NCBI RefSeq assembly: GCF_000485595.1
Contig: NW_014577113.1
Span: forward strand, 270,310 to 334,309
Reading direction: 5' to 3'
From: Priapulus caudatus
Taxonomy: Eukaryota > Priapulida > Priapulimorpha > Priapulimorphida > Priapulidae
DNA length: 64,000 nt
The notes under the pieces were generated by a model that was not told the DNA's origin, ran no database searches, and worked only from the letters and a program-made list of their open reading frames with translations. This document shows, one piece after another, positions 47,814 through 61,900 of the stretch (position 1 is the stretch's first letter; each line of letters opens with the position of its first letter). Both the position numbers and the translations under genes were made by a program.

Positions 47814-49355
47814 AGCCGAACTTGTGAACTTCTGCCTGTGTTAGCTCACTACTCTTTATTGCAGTGAAGAGATAAAAGATTTTCACAACTGGTTCGCCGT
47901 CAGTTTGTGTAGCTGGGTCAGCATTCAATAAGTTTTTGAAATGATTCTCCCAAGCCGTGAGTCGGTCTTCACCTTCGATGAATATCGTGCTGCGATGAAT
48001 TTCTTCCCAGAGAGTTTCTTGACAAGGTCCCAAGCAGTCTTGATGACAGACGCTGCTGCTGGGGTCTCGAATGAGCAAAGTATTTCATTGATGCGTTTGT
48101 CTTCATAACAATCAAATGCTTTGCGAAGGTTATACTGGGCTGAATGGACACTGTGTCGATGCACGAAGCGTAGCCTTGCGTGCGGAAACGACGGGTTCTG
48201 TGTCGACTGTTTTTGCAGGAGGCCGAGGTCTTGGAGGCAATAGTTCTGCACCGGTTTTGGTTGCAATATTAACGAACGACGAGTAGTTCTGATCAGCTGC
48301 AGGTAGATTTTCAAAACGTGACGAGATGGTATCACCAATTTTGTGGCTAGGGCTGGATCAAGTGTGAGTGATTGCCAGAACAGTTTCTTGGTGACCGGGG
48401 TCTTTGAGCGCCGCAGACTAAGTTTGATTTTTGCTGTTACGATGCGATGATCGCTTCCAATCGGGTTTGATGTTGAGAAAGCCTGGCAATCACTGATACT
48501 ATTACGCCATCTTTTTCGATACATACAGAAGTTGATTTGGGATAATGCACCCGTGGGCGACCTGAATGTCCATAATTTATTCAACGATTTCTGGAAAGAG
48601 ACATTCCTCACAGAGGGACAGACAAGATTGTGTTGTTCGATGAAGTCAAGGAGAAGGCCGTTGCGATTTGATGTATCATGCAATGAGAAACCTTTTTAAG
48701 ATTTGAGCATTCATGTCATGATGAAATGTCTCCAATGATGACCATTGAGTGTAGCGGAATGTCTTCAACTGCGTTGCTTAGTTTTGAATAGAAGTCATTA
48801 ACGACATCATCTGGCATGCTGTTGTGCGGTGAGTAACAAGCAAGTATTACTGTTTTGGGATTCCTTCTAAACGTGGCAGAGACGATACACCCATCTAACT
48901 TCTTAACTGAGAGAAGCAAAGGTAGCAGCTTCGAATCTATAGATATGCCAACCCCACGAATGGAGGCGCCACAGTCATTTTGAACGGCAGATGCAGTGAA
49001 GAGAGTTACCCGGCCAAGATCGCGAGCAACTATTTCCGGATCGGAGTCAGGATGTATAAAACGATGTTCTTGGATGCAGGTTACATGCAGATATAGAATA
49101 GTCATTCATGAGTTTGTTGAGCTCAGCTTGAGAAGATGCGGAGCGTAGAGTTCTACAGTTGAGTGTAGCCACTTTATAAGACTGGCTAGGTCTGGAGAGG
49201 CCAATCTTCTGTCGTTGACGATCGGAGCTCAGCCGCTCCGGAGAGTTTAGGGTTGGCTCGTCATTAGCTGCAGGAATAGCGTTACTTGACCGCGTGATTG
49301 GCCGATTAACAAGGGCTTTATAACCTTGGTGCTGTAATTGAACTTCATCATGCTC
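47814..49355 (-). pseudogene. LINE endonuclease fragment, frameshifted, no reverse transcriptase
   Basis: Read on the minus strand, 49355-47814 encodes in broken frames an AP-type endonuclease. There is an upstream linker, then KVATLNCRTLRS, then CIQEHRF, YSPHNSMPDDV, VIIGD, then NGLLLDFIEQHNL, LWTFRSP, and GSDHRIVTAKIKLSL with the catalytic SDH. About 150 residues of post-endonuclease linker follow (to LTAWENHFKNLLN). There are breaks near 49100, 48700 and 47990. The non-LTR clade (RTE- or CR1-like) is not certain. The element stops before the reverse transcriptase, at the edge of repeat R1. Confidence 0.78.
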
Positions 49356-50086
49356 TTTCTATTGGCTGAGTACGTATGCGGCTCGCTGCGCCTGCATACG
49401 TTTACGGTTCTCCGCTAACTGGAGCGATGCACCTTGGCGTTGTCATAAATTATGATCCTCCGCGAAGCTGCGCTGTTCGCTTTGCCGAAACATCCGTTTG
49501 TCGATGATCGCCACAGGAACTACAACTACCCGTAAAGATAGAGGGATTTTTTATCGAGGTTAAACTCCTCTAGATCCGCCGTGTTCTCTCTATTGCAAAG
49601 CAATATTACCAGTGTCACCACGAGGAGTATGTGGCTATTTATACGCCACACACGGACGATCATTCACTATGGAGAGGCTAGTTGCAAATTGCAACTGCAC
49701 TGAGTGCTAAGTGGCGCATCACATAGTGCTGGCCGGGTGTATGGGGACCAGTCGAGGACGCTACAAAAGGCCACCTCGGAAAGGTACTACCCCTCTACAA
49801 GAACCTTGACACCTTGAGAAAAGATTGCTCACATTGAATTATGGCGTACAACAACTATTTTTACTTTATATATAAATCTAAGGTATATATGTAATTGAGT
49901 ACCTAGCAGTAACAATGTACCATATGGAATCAACCATCACGAAAAACCAAGAAAATACCAAAAATACCTTTTTATTCAATATCTGGTATTCTATCTATTT
50001 CTATCGATCTATATCTGATATGTCTATCTATTTATTTGGTATTTTAATCTAAATCCTATCAGGTTATATTCTCTTGAATAAGTGAT
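49356..50086. other. intergenic, nothing recognised
   Basis: Mixed composition, with TATC-rich simple sequence near 49990-50030. No gene supported. Confidence 0.45.
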
Positions 50087-50423
50087 CCCCCTCTCCCAAA
50101 TGGTATCGCCCACGCCCTCGTGAGCACAGACAATTTTCGCCAGTAAAATGGCTGGTTTTCAGCCTCAACTTTTTCACCCCCTCCCCCCTAAGGCACAAAA
50201 TATGATTATACGGCTATAATACGCGTTTTTACAGTTGCAAAAACACAGACCGGGCACGCACACGCGGGTCGCACGGGCGCGTGCGCGTGTATTATAGGCG
50301 TAAATTCACATTTTGTGCCTCGTGGGGTGAAAAAGTTTCGGCTGAAATAGGCTACAGGGCTGGCCGGCAAACTTTTCACCGTGCTATCGGTGCAGTGGGC
50401 GATACCATCCGCGAGAGGGGAGT
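50087..50423. mobile_element. foldback element of about 340 bp
   Basis: Inverted arms share ATGGTATCGCCCAC at the outside, then AACTTTTTCACCCC and AGGCACAAAAT toward the centre. Divergence between the arms suggests an old element. Confidence 0.65.
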
Positions 50424-50518
50424 AAGGAATAATTAAGTGATTGCTTTTATTCACTGTTAATATTAGGCCTACTGCCTGACACAGCAGATGAAAGGTCAGC
50501 ATAAAGAACAGCCAACTG

Positions 50519-50519
<1 letters not shown>

Positions 50520-50562
<43 letters not shown>
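50520..50562. repeat. (ATT)n microsatellite
   Basis: About 14 TTA units in tandem. Confidence 0.95.
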
Positions 50563-50565
<3 letters not shown>

Positions 50566-50926
50566 ATCTTTATTGCATGTAATTCAACTATAAATACACG
50601 TAGGAGACAGTCATGGAGGAGAAATCTGATAAATGCAACAGTGTTGAGCAGTTTATATAATAAAGTTTCTGAGTGAAACAGTACATTGTGTGATACATGT
50701 TACATCAAAGCTTTACATATTGTTACAGGACTGTGACATGAATCTACGTCAATGACAATATGAAACGACTATTGTGTACGTTAATCTGCTGTCGGCACTC
50801 ATGTAAAACAACTATTTTTACTTTATATATGAATCTAAGGTATGTATAATGACTCTAAAAACCTAAAACTATTTGTCACACATTATCCTTGAAAAATTAT
50901 TCACACTTTTGTGGGAACCAAGCACA

Positions 50927-51421
50927 CGTACACACGTGCGACACGCACACACACATGTGCGACACGTACACACACGTGCGACACGTACACACACGTGCGA
51001 CACGCACACACACATGTGCGACACTACACACGTGCGACACGCACACACACATGTGCGACACGTACACACACGTGCGACACGTACACACACGTGCGACACG
51101 CACACACACATGTGCGACACGTACACACACGTGCGACACGTACACACACGTACACACACGTGCGACACGTACACACGCACACACGTCCGACGCGCGCACA
51201 CACGTGCGACACGCGCACACACGTGCGACACGCACACACACGTGCGACACGCACACACACGTGCGACACGCACACACACGTGCGACACGCACACACACAC
51301 GTGCGACAGGCACACACACGTGCGACACACACACACACATGTGCGACACGCACACACACACACACACACACACGCGCACACGCACACACACACGCACACA
51401 CACACACGCACACGCACACGC

Positions 51422-51460
<39 letters not shown>

Positions 51461-51763
51461 ACACGGATACACACGTACACACGCACACATGTACGACACG
51501 CACTCGCGCGACACACAAACGCGCGACACGCACTCGCGCGACACGCACACACGCACACACGCACACACGCGATACGCACACGCACTCGCGCGACACACAC
51601 ACACACGCGCGCGCGCGACACGCACACACACACACACACACACGCGCGCGACACGCACACACACACGCGCGCGACACGAACACACGCGCGACACGCACAC
51701 ACGCGCGACACGCATACACACACACACGCACGCGCGACACACACACACACACACGCACGCGCG

Positions 51764-51795
<32 letters not shown>

Positions 51796-51832
51796 GCGCG
51801 CGCACGCGCGCGCGCGCGACACGCACACAGCG
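50927..51832. repeat. 0.9-kb CA/CG minisatellite, Z-DNA type
   Basis: Units of about 18-24 bp such as ACACACACGTGCGACACG and, toward the right, ACACGCGCGACACG. There are almost no stop codons on either strand, so four or more frames over 300 codons stay open; none is a gene. Confidence 0.95.
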
Positions 51833-52872
51833 GCGATGTAGTATAGATGTGATGTGTATATATGGTTATAATACGCATGCATGCGTGTGAACGCGCGAAG
51901 GTGGATCCAGAGGAAGGATATAAGACCACACTATGGGCGTGAAAACAAGCCCAATCTTTTCCAGTATGTGGCAAAACCTCGCCTAAATCGAAATTATTCT
52001 ATAAAATACTCTTGAATAGTAGGCAAGTGATAGTAATATAGAAAAATATATATTCAAAGGCTATTGAATTGACATTGGCCGCCCCTCAACCAGTATCTGC
52101 TTACTGTTCAAAGGATCACCCTCTAATGTTTGTGTGTGAATGACAGTGACAACAGTAGCAAATAAGGAATAATGAAAATCTATTTTCAATGTATTTAATA
52201 ACATTTAAAATTTATTACGTTTATCAACGTACAGACAATATGGTCAGTTATTCTATAAACAGAATTTAATATATCTTTTGATTTGCATAAAAATCACAGT
52301 TTAGATTTCAGTTGTCCATCGTACAGGTTATCCGATAGTTAACAGTTTTTAATACTAATATAATTTTCAACAAAACATTTATATAATGTAACTAATATAT
52401 ATCGCATTAATATAACAATCGATTAATAACTTTGGAAGCTAGGTTTCATTATTTTAGTTATCTAAAGATATACATGGATATTCGTAAACGTGTAAATCCT
52501 ATATAATCACATATCATATTATACACATTACATATAATAACGCGCAATATTTAATTTGTGATGTGTGATCTTCACCTGAACTTTAGCATCTAGCACACTG
52601 CAACAGTTTACTATATATATATTTATATATATTGAACGAAACGGTCCATTAAAGCATTAAACTATCTTCTTGAACTTCATATAAGTTTCCTTATTAATTA
52701 CCCATATTTACACGTAATGCATGTTACATGTGAATAATAGTATGGGGAGTCAATCTAAATCTAAACGGACAACAAGCCTAATTTACTGTGTGCAACGCTC
52801 CATTTTACGTTTAAATTAATGGGAAATTGAGAGTGTGTGATGCCTTGAGTTCAACTACGATATAACTATTCC
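51833..52872. other. probable 3'UTR of the MAM/LDLa receptor and spacer
   Basis: AT-rich. TTTATT near 52210 gives AATAAA on the minus strand, about 660 bp past the receptor stop codon. No other feature seen. Confidence 0.4.
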
Positions 52873-55800
52873 TTATGCCTTGCTGGATGTTGAGTTGTCT
52901 TCTTCATACAATGGATTGTCAATGCCTAGAGCACCAGGAGTTGCAGTGTCATCAGGTTTTGCCAGATCTAGCTTCTGTAAACGTAATTTAACGGGCATAC
53001 ATGAGACGATCTATTGCCCGAGAAACGAAAATGCTACAAGATGTACACAAATCAGAAACAAATAATATCATCGAATTTGATGATTCCAAACATGTTTTCG
53101 AATAGGAACGTTAACAAAACTGTACTATATTGATGAAAGATAAAAACCAGCAGATTTAGATAACATTTTTATGAAATAGTTTTGCTTATAGTTATGTAGA
53201 AACTTACTGCTTTGCTCCACTTCATCGTAGTCAAATTCTCCGTGTCAATATTTACTATATCGTCATTACCGAACTGTAAGAAAGACAACCCAAAACTGCC
53301 TCGTGAATCATCTAGACAGATAGTAGCCAAAGACATTTGCTAAAAGTAATGTGTGTTATGAATAATGCATAAATAAACTTAATTTCCGATATGGTACATT
53401 ATACTAAACGAGATCAATTCCTGTTACGTACGGCGTTGCCAATAGCATAACAGTTATATGGTGTGCCAACCAATTTCTGTTTTTATTCAATAAAACAAAT
53501 GGCATCGGTATATCCATAAAACATAACCACAATTAGAATCATAAGCATAGCATGCATGCATCTGTGCAATTACTGCCACCTCGCTGCCAAAACGGCACTT
53601 ACATCTGTAAGACCATAGCCAGGATTCGACACTCCATCATCTACCAGGCCACTTGGCATCCTATCAAAGCATCATGACACAGCTCAAAGTCACAGACAAA
53701 CACATACAAAACCCAAAGCTTTACCAGCAGTCTCCTGCACGACAGCAGAAGGAGGACACGCCCAGCAATGTTCACTTCAAACCATTCTAGATCAAAATTT
53801 CTGGATTTTTCTGCAATGATGGGCAGCCATGGTTCTGCTGTCGTTTAGCTCGACCCCAGTAAAGTTCAGTTTAGCAAATGAACGTACATCACACATCTGT
53901 GATTCCCCGAAGCCATCATAAACAGGGTTCAAGTCTACATGACCTAGGGCGGCCCGCGTCTTGGCTGTTGTTCTGTGTAGAGACAGTATGGAACACGTTA
54001 TTGTTACGTAGATATGTGAGGACCTACCCAGCAAACTGCCATTACGCAAGCTTCCACACAAAAACAGTTAAATAGAATAGTAATACCATCAGCGGTTGGG
54101 AGGATTATTTATATTGGGGGAAAGGATGAAGTCAAATATGTAGTTTTTTTGGTGAACGGTTAGGTTCTATGACTCTATGAAAAAAGGGTTATAAATTCAC
54201 CAGACCAACAGCCCCATAACAAGGTTCAAAATTGTGAACTTTGTGAATTAATGGGCTCATAACAGCGAATTTTTTCTCGCCCATTTTAAATACACAGAAT
54301 AACTGAAGCTAGCAGTTTTTATATAACACAGCAAGTCGTAACACATTTCACACTATTTACAGCTAATGCTGCAAACTGGCAATCACAGCTTCACAATGAA
54401 CCTATACGATGCTAGAAGAATAAAAGCCACAGATTTGGTTGCATATATACCTTCTCTGTTTCCGGCGGAAGAAGTAGTAGACGGCTGCTATGATAAGCAA
54501 CAAGGCCAACAGTGATCCTGTGATGATGACGCCGACTAGCCAGTTGGTATCTGCGCATGAATTATCAGCAGCTAATTAATTAACATACCCTTTCCTTATG
54601 CTTTATGTAATTACAGCAACCCCTTGACATTCGCATGTTTCACTTTTGCAATTTTGATTATCAATGAATCAGTACTATGCAGCTTCATCATCATCGCCGT
54701 CGTCATCTTCAACATTATAATTTTGAGGTTAGTAGATTGATTTATAGATACGAAATAGGTATATAGTCAGTGTCCTTATGGTATTTAGTGAACCGTGGAT
54801 GGTATTCACTAATCTGGCTACTCGGGGGGGGGGGTGGAGGGTTACAGACACGTATGCTATAACTCATAAACGTCAGGGGTTTACAGTACCCGACTCAAAC
54901 TATTAACGAAAGTTTGGGGAAATGCCATGAGGTCTATAAGAGAAAAGTGAAAGAAAGAATTTAACAAACAGTTTTCTAATTATACTCATAAAAATTCATT
55001 CTATAAATAAATTCAATGAATTACTATAAATATCATTATTGTTAATAGCTGCACAGATCAAACTATTCACTAACGTTTTAGGAAAAATTGCATGAGGCAC
55101 ATAGGAGGAGTCGAAAAGAGAATCAGTTTTCATATTATCGATGGCTTAATGCTAACGACCAGCCAGCCATTAGTTGCCTATAAATTGTCTGAGTGACCTG
55201 TAGCTACAAACATAACAACTTATGGCATTTATAGAAATCTGGCAAATTTGTCAGGGAAGGCTTGTAGGTGGAAGGTGAATATACTAACATTCAGTTAAGA
55301 CGCACTTTAAAAATGGTTTCATTTCAAGTTACGAGCTCGTAAGCATTTGCCCTAGGTTACAATCGAGTGTAAATTAGGATTGATTATAAGGTTGAACTGC
55401 TTAACACGTCACAAGCTTACGGTGTGTTGGTGCCCCAGTCGGATGAATTGCATGTTGACACCTGTTTCCACCAACTTCTGGTGGGCACCTGTAATTTTAT
55501 ATAACCTTTTTACAATACAGAATGGCTGATTAGATAGGTACAGATAACTATATAGAGACATATCTATACTATAACCTAAAACCTTGAGTCTAAACACACA
55601 TTCATTGCAAACGCTCATTTTCTTTAGCAGGAAATGATTTTTTTTGCAATTTTGACTCAATACTCATAAATAAAAGGCAACTACTTAGACAGCTCGCTAA
55701 TCATGCTTATTCTAAAACCCATTCTACCGTAGAACATCTTAAGTGGAATTTATATCGTACACAAGTGCTTGCATGTAAATTTTCTAATAAAATGTGATTA

Positions 55801-58800
55801 AGCTAGCGAAAAGATGTATACTGAATCACACAGTGATTAAATAGGAATGAAACTGAATGACAGGTGGCGTAACTTACGAGCAAATCGGACCGTGTCCGCT
55901 AACGGTGCAATTACCGCTGTTCTTGCAGAAATCGGCCATGCATTCTGTGAATACAACCAAAACATGACACGCGGCCAGAGATGGAACCTTACTCACATAA
56001 GTGCTTTATGTGCAGCTATGCTTTGGTGATTTCTGAACGATCTCTAAACAATTTCTAAACAATTTCCTTTAACACACTAGTGGATTACACACCCAATGTG
56101 CCCCTAGGCTAGATCATTGTATGCTATAGCCACGGTACACAGGAGGAGAGACAGCAAGCATCTGAATGCACACGTACCAGAGCAGAACATCTCATCCGAG
56201 GTATCAGTGAAGCAGTTTGTGTCATTGTTGCAGCGCTCGTCCAGAGGAATGCAGTGGTTGATCGAGTCTCGACAAAAGTAGTATCCATCGTCGCAGGTGT
56301 GATATGCTGCAGGACATGAACGGAGATCAAAGCGGGGTTAGACACATTTCCCACAGCATGCAGTATAGCCATTATAAAATTTGATAAACATATTCAAATC
56401 GACAGTATTAGTGGTAGTTGCGTTCAGTGTGCTAGTTCTGTACTATGTAATCATTGGAATACATAGCTAGTTCATTAGGTATTTATTATGGGTCACTGCC
56501 TTTCCCCATATGATTAAATTAGGCAGACCACACCAGGCAACCTTCTTACCACTTCTTGCCTTAATTAAGAATAAAGTTTACAAATGATTACCAATACAAG
56601 CATATTGATTATCAAATAATAACACGAACATATGTATTATAGCACACTATATATAAGTATATAATAATAATGGCCAAGTTCTCTATTTCACAAGTAAATA
56701 AAGGAAGATATGGTGCGAAACACTCAGGTGCGAACTCACGGCAGTATTGCAATTCATCCTCGCTATGCTTGCAATCTGGATTGCCATCACACTCATAGAT
56801 GTAAGCGATGCATGTTCCGTCATTACACTGAAGGTAGTTGTCCTCGCAGTCTCCCTGTTGTAGTGGCTCTCCAGGATAGTCTGTCACCCACGGCGTTGTC
56901 TTCGCAGCTGTTGTGATGCATTAACAAGTAGTGATATTACTATCATGGGTTGACATAATTATGTAATCATCTCTAGTGGAAATGGTTGCGTGGGGAAGTC
57001 GTAACATTCGTTTGAAGGACCCGTGTAGGTACTCAGTCATCACAGTCACACTTCACCTTAAATATTCCATTAGTTTATTCCCAATCAATATTTCGTTTAG
57101 TCAATCCAGCCGTATGCATGGGCAAGTGTTCGACTAATGTCACAGAATATACAAGGCTGTATAGACCAGAGTTCTACCAAAGGTCACCCTAGCTTACCCT
57201 AGCTCTCAGCTGTTTATAATACTGAGAATTAAGACCTAGGCAATCAGAGGAACTTCTGAGAAATTCACAAGCATTAACTAAGGTACAAACCATGCTAACG
57301 TGAAATACTGGCGTTTTGCACACTGCTCCTGAAGTTAATCATAGTAAATGTTTAAACTGTGCTTTGTAACAGCGGCACATCACACAAAATTACGTATACT
57401 ATAGCCTATATATACAAGAAAAATCGTACTGGTATTCTAGTGAGCAGAATCCTCACTCAACAAAATGCAATGATTTATGTGAACGACACTTACTGCCTGT
57501 CGGTATGGCTGTGTGGTTACAGTGAACTTCATCCGTGCCATCTGCACAATCAAGGTCGCCATCACACACCCATGTGTACGGTATGCACTCTCCGGAGACG
57601 ACGCAGTGGAACTGATCGTACTTGCATGGCGACGGAGGCTCGGTGACGCCTCCTGGTGGGGACAAGTTGAAACACACCATGAGAAGAATGCTCACACATA
57701 TAGGAGGAATTATGGGAAATACAATTCGACTTAAAAATTAAACCAATGTGAACTAAAAAGCAGAACGCAAACACTGCATTATAGTCACCTAGCTGCTATC
57801 ATTTACACTGCTGGCAAGCACTTGCCAAGATACTACCCAGTCGAAAACCAAAGAGAATAACTCTTGTAATGTAACGTTGCTAGAATAATTATTTATGAAT
57901 TGTAGTAAACCAATCAACTTCACGTCAGCAATAGCCGAGTTAATATTGATTACAATGTCAGAAATACTACCTGGTTCCAGACAGGGTTCCGAGAATATTA
58001 TATCATCGAGAGCTATGATGGTTCTGTCGCCATCTCCTCGCGTTGCCTCGAACACGACAAAGTAATCACTGTTGTGGCCAATCACGATGTGAGCATACTG
58101 CCACTCGTTGCCTTGGTTACCAGTTGCTTTCCACATCAGCGCCCTCTGTCCATTCTTGTCTTCTGTGTAAACCTGTAGTGGCAAATTCACGTTTTTTAAG
58201 TAGTTGATGGATTGGATTTGAGTTGATACCAAGTGTCTGTTTTCAAGTGACAAGAAGACAAGAGCATTCTTTGCCAATATCTTTTCTTCACCATACAGAA
58301 ATGAAGATTTCTGAAAGGGTACTTAGGAGCTTACATTGAGAGTGCCCAGGCCATCTGAGCCGTACATGTGGTACCAGAACTTGAGGGTGCATTCTAACGT
58401 GCTCTGCGGGAAGGATGGGGTGAGTAGTTGCGCGATGTCTCCTGGCCAATGCTTGGGACTGTTGATGTACAGGAACTTTCCTATAACAAAAGGAAGCAAT
58501 GAAACCAAAATGCGATCATTACCCTGGTGAATAAACAGGGATAGCTTCAAGGCAATATAATACATGTATGTCTGTTTGTCTGTTCTCAATGCAAATCAAT
58601 ATGGAGCAATCTAGAAATGTCCAAGGACGCTCAGTAGGGGTAACTTTCGATGCTGAATGTCATGGGCACATTGCATTTGACCTCCGAGGTCATCTGACGT
58701 CGCAGGGCAAAATGAAGCAAAAAAATTGTGAAAAATTGACCGTACATGTCCCTGCAGCAGCATTATATAAACGGGCACCTACAGCAGCATTAAATAAACG

Positions 58801-58873
58801 TGGCCCCTACAGCAACATTGTCCAAAGATTCAGCTTGCACTGACTTGCTTTGCTGTTACTAAACGTACAGTAG

Positions 58874-58918
<45 letters not shown>

Positions 58919-61900
58919 CGATCGATATATTTTTTTGGTTATTTTTCTTTCAACCAAGTGGTCACCAACTGAGTGCTTTATTTCCCGGGCAACGCCGGAT
59001 TTCCTGCTAGTCCATAATAAAAAGCTACCTTTGAGAGCAAATTACATCTAGAACTAGACAGAGTGCACTCACGGAGAGTGCATAACTCCGGACGCCAGCG
59101 ACATACGCCATACGACTCACGAACACAGGAATAACCCACGATATACGCCAGCATACTGACATGTACATGCTGGCTTGCTGCTCGCTCGCTCGTAGCTGCT
59201 GCTCGCTCACATGTACACGCTCGCTGGCTCGCTGGCTGACGCGCTAATATCGATCGCGCGAACACACGAACACACGCACACGAGACCGAAAACATAACCT
59301 CCTCCAACTCCGTTGGGCGGAGGTAATAACTTACTACCTTTATTTTACTCTTATTTACAGTTATCTACAATTCTCGAGGGAAACGTGTTAAAAGTAAATC
59401 TTTTATGAGCACGTGTCCATTTTATAGTGGTCAATTCAGTGTTTACTACCACTCAAGAGAAACATCGAGCCTCATTTATAGAGATGGTACCATTCTTTAG
59501 AGGTGTCCCCAAACACAGGTTTGACTGTATACGATTTTAAACATAGAGTAAATTAACCAACCAATCACCTTTCATCATGGCATTGACAATTCAGTTATAG
59601 TGGGCATAAATTACAAATTGTGTATGGGTGAACTTACGTAACCGGATGTACGCAAGTTATCATACCACAGCGTATTACTGTGCAACTTTAATTTAACCAC
59701 TTTAGATCTAAGGTAACTGATAATCCTTACCTATATCATTATGTACATGATGAATATCTTAATAATCTAGATTATCATCCAAATCTAGATTATCTGATCA
59801 TGCTTATATATGTCAAAAATTCTACATTTATATGTGTTTGACAGAGACTACAAGTTGGCTTGACATAAGTACCAGTGCCACCACGGGTGTGATCACGTGC
59901 AGGTCCACTGTCAGGCAGCGGAGACTTGGTTTCTGCTTCCCACTTAAAATTGGCACCATCCATGTTTTTGTAGTTGCATTCCTTCTCCCAGTGGTCCGCA
60001 TCAAAATCGCAGTTTCCTTGTCTCCATGCTGTGATTTTAATATCATGTTACACTTGTTATATACAAAAAACATAAAAATGCACGATGGGCAAGAGTAAAT
60101 ATAATATATGATATAAGGATAATCCTTAAGGATTAATTCCTTAATTGGTTGTTGATCTGTTGCATATTGAAGACACATTTTTCCATTAGTTTGTGACGAG
60201 TAGCATATTTCCAAAGTTTGAACAGGAGGCATGAGAGAGAAGGGAAACAGCCAAAGAGAATGGCAATTGGCCTTTCTTTCTTAACATTACAGAACTGCAT
60301 AGCGTCACTCTACATATCGAAACCTCAGGCTGAACAAAAGAAGGCCATTCCATTTTTACTCTACGTGGGCATACCAGCATAACCAGATGTGTGCAGAGAG
60401 GCAGACCTAGGTTGGGTTCTCACATAGTCACAATCGATTCTTAGATAAGGTAACATCACTCTTAGAGTGAGGAGACCTGATACTCACGGCAGTTCTTCTC
60501 ATCAGACTGGTCAGAACAGTTGATCTCCTCATTGCAGACCTCATAGTCCTCGATACATTGGCTTCCATCCTCACAGGGGAACTGATCAGGATAGCACTCC
60601 TTGCCTGGGTCATCTGTAATAGCACGCAAATACTTAAAATTCAGTGGGAATCAACACAACAACAACATTTAACAACATTAATAATAATAATAACAACAAC
60701 AATCAACAACAACAATGACAATAAAAACAACAAAGACATCATCAACAACAACAACCTTAGCAACAACAAGAATCAACAATTATCAAAAGTGATATAGGGT
60801 ACTTGAATGGCCACCTAGCTCATACCTACATTGTCCTTGGCCAGACTTCTCTATGTCGGAAAAGGCCAGAGTATATCAACTACGTAGTTCAACTCACACT
60901 AACCAACTATATATAAAACGGCTTTTAAAATGCCCTTATGATAGTATCTATAGAATACTGTATAAGCTGTATATTTTGCAGTGGTTTAATTTTCGCGAAT
61001 TTCGCGAACGCGTCGCCGACCGCAAAAATAACAACACGCAAATAATCCATACCGAATAATTCATAATTCACCGACCGCGAAATTAACCAATCGCGAAATT
61101 GTCCGTCAAGTCTGAATTCGCGAAAATATCTGTACCTGAAAAATACGGCTTATACAGTATGAGGTATTAAACTTGTCTGGGAGGATGTTTCATACTATAC
61201 GCACGTACGCATGCACTTACGCACGCATGCACACACCCACACGTGTCTACCATACATACCAGGAATACAATAACAATAAATAACACAAGTTCAAGTTCAA
61301 GTAAATAATAATTAATCAAATAAAGATAAATAATAATGATTTAATAATAAATAATAATAAATAAAACGAGTAATTAATGAATTAAATAACATTAAACTAT
61401 CATGTTATTCCTCAGCCTACATGTATAGCATAACATTACATTCATGATAAGACATAGGTACCCAGTTTGCAGTTTTCGAACGTGATGTCATCAAGGGCGA
61501 TGTCTCCAGTGTAGCTCTCACCGCGTATCGCCTCAAACACGATCGCGAACTCTCGCTGGGCTCCGATCGTCGCCTCGCCTGCATGCCACTTGTCAGTCTT
61601 GTTGCCTGATTCCTCCCAGATCTTCTCATAGGATAGGCCACCTCCAGTCTGAAGAACAGCAGTGTATACATCGTCACGAGCTCCAACCAGATTTCATTTG
61701 ACGCATATACAGAACCACGTATTACAAAATGAGCCAATTACCACATATGGCCCATTTTCCTGTTTCGAAAAGTTAGTTGCTTCCAAAAAAATTTAAATAG
61801 GCACAATGAACGTGGGTTTTCATGGCAAATTTTAGCAGTCAGGATATTTCCAGATCAGCTAAATCTCGCACGACTCGAATACATTTTGCAGTGGTATAGT

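Noticed and set aside
50869-51974. Open frames of 300-337 codons on both strands
   Set aside because: They lie across a CA/CG minisatellite whose units lack stop codons; all frames are open at once and spell only Thr/His/Arg/Val/Cys repeats.
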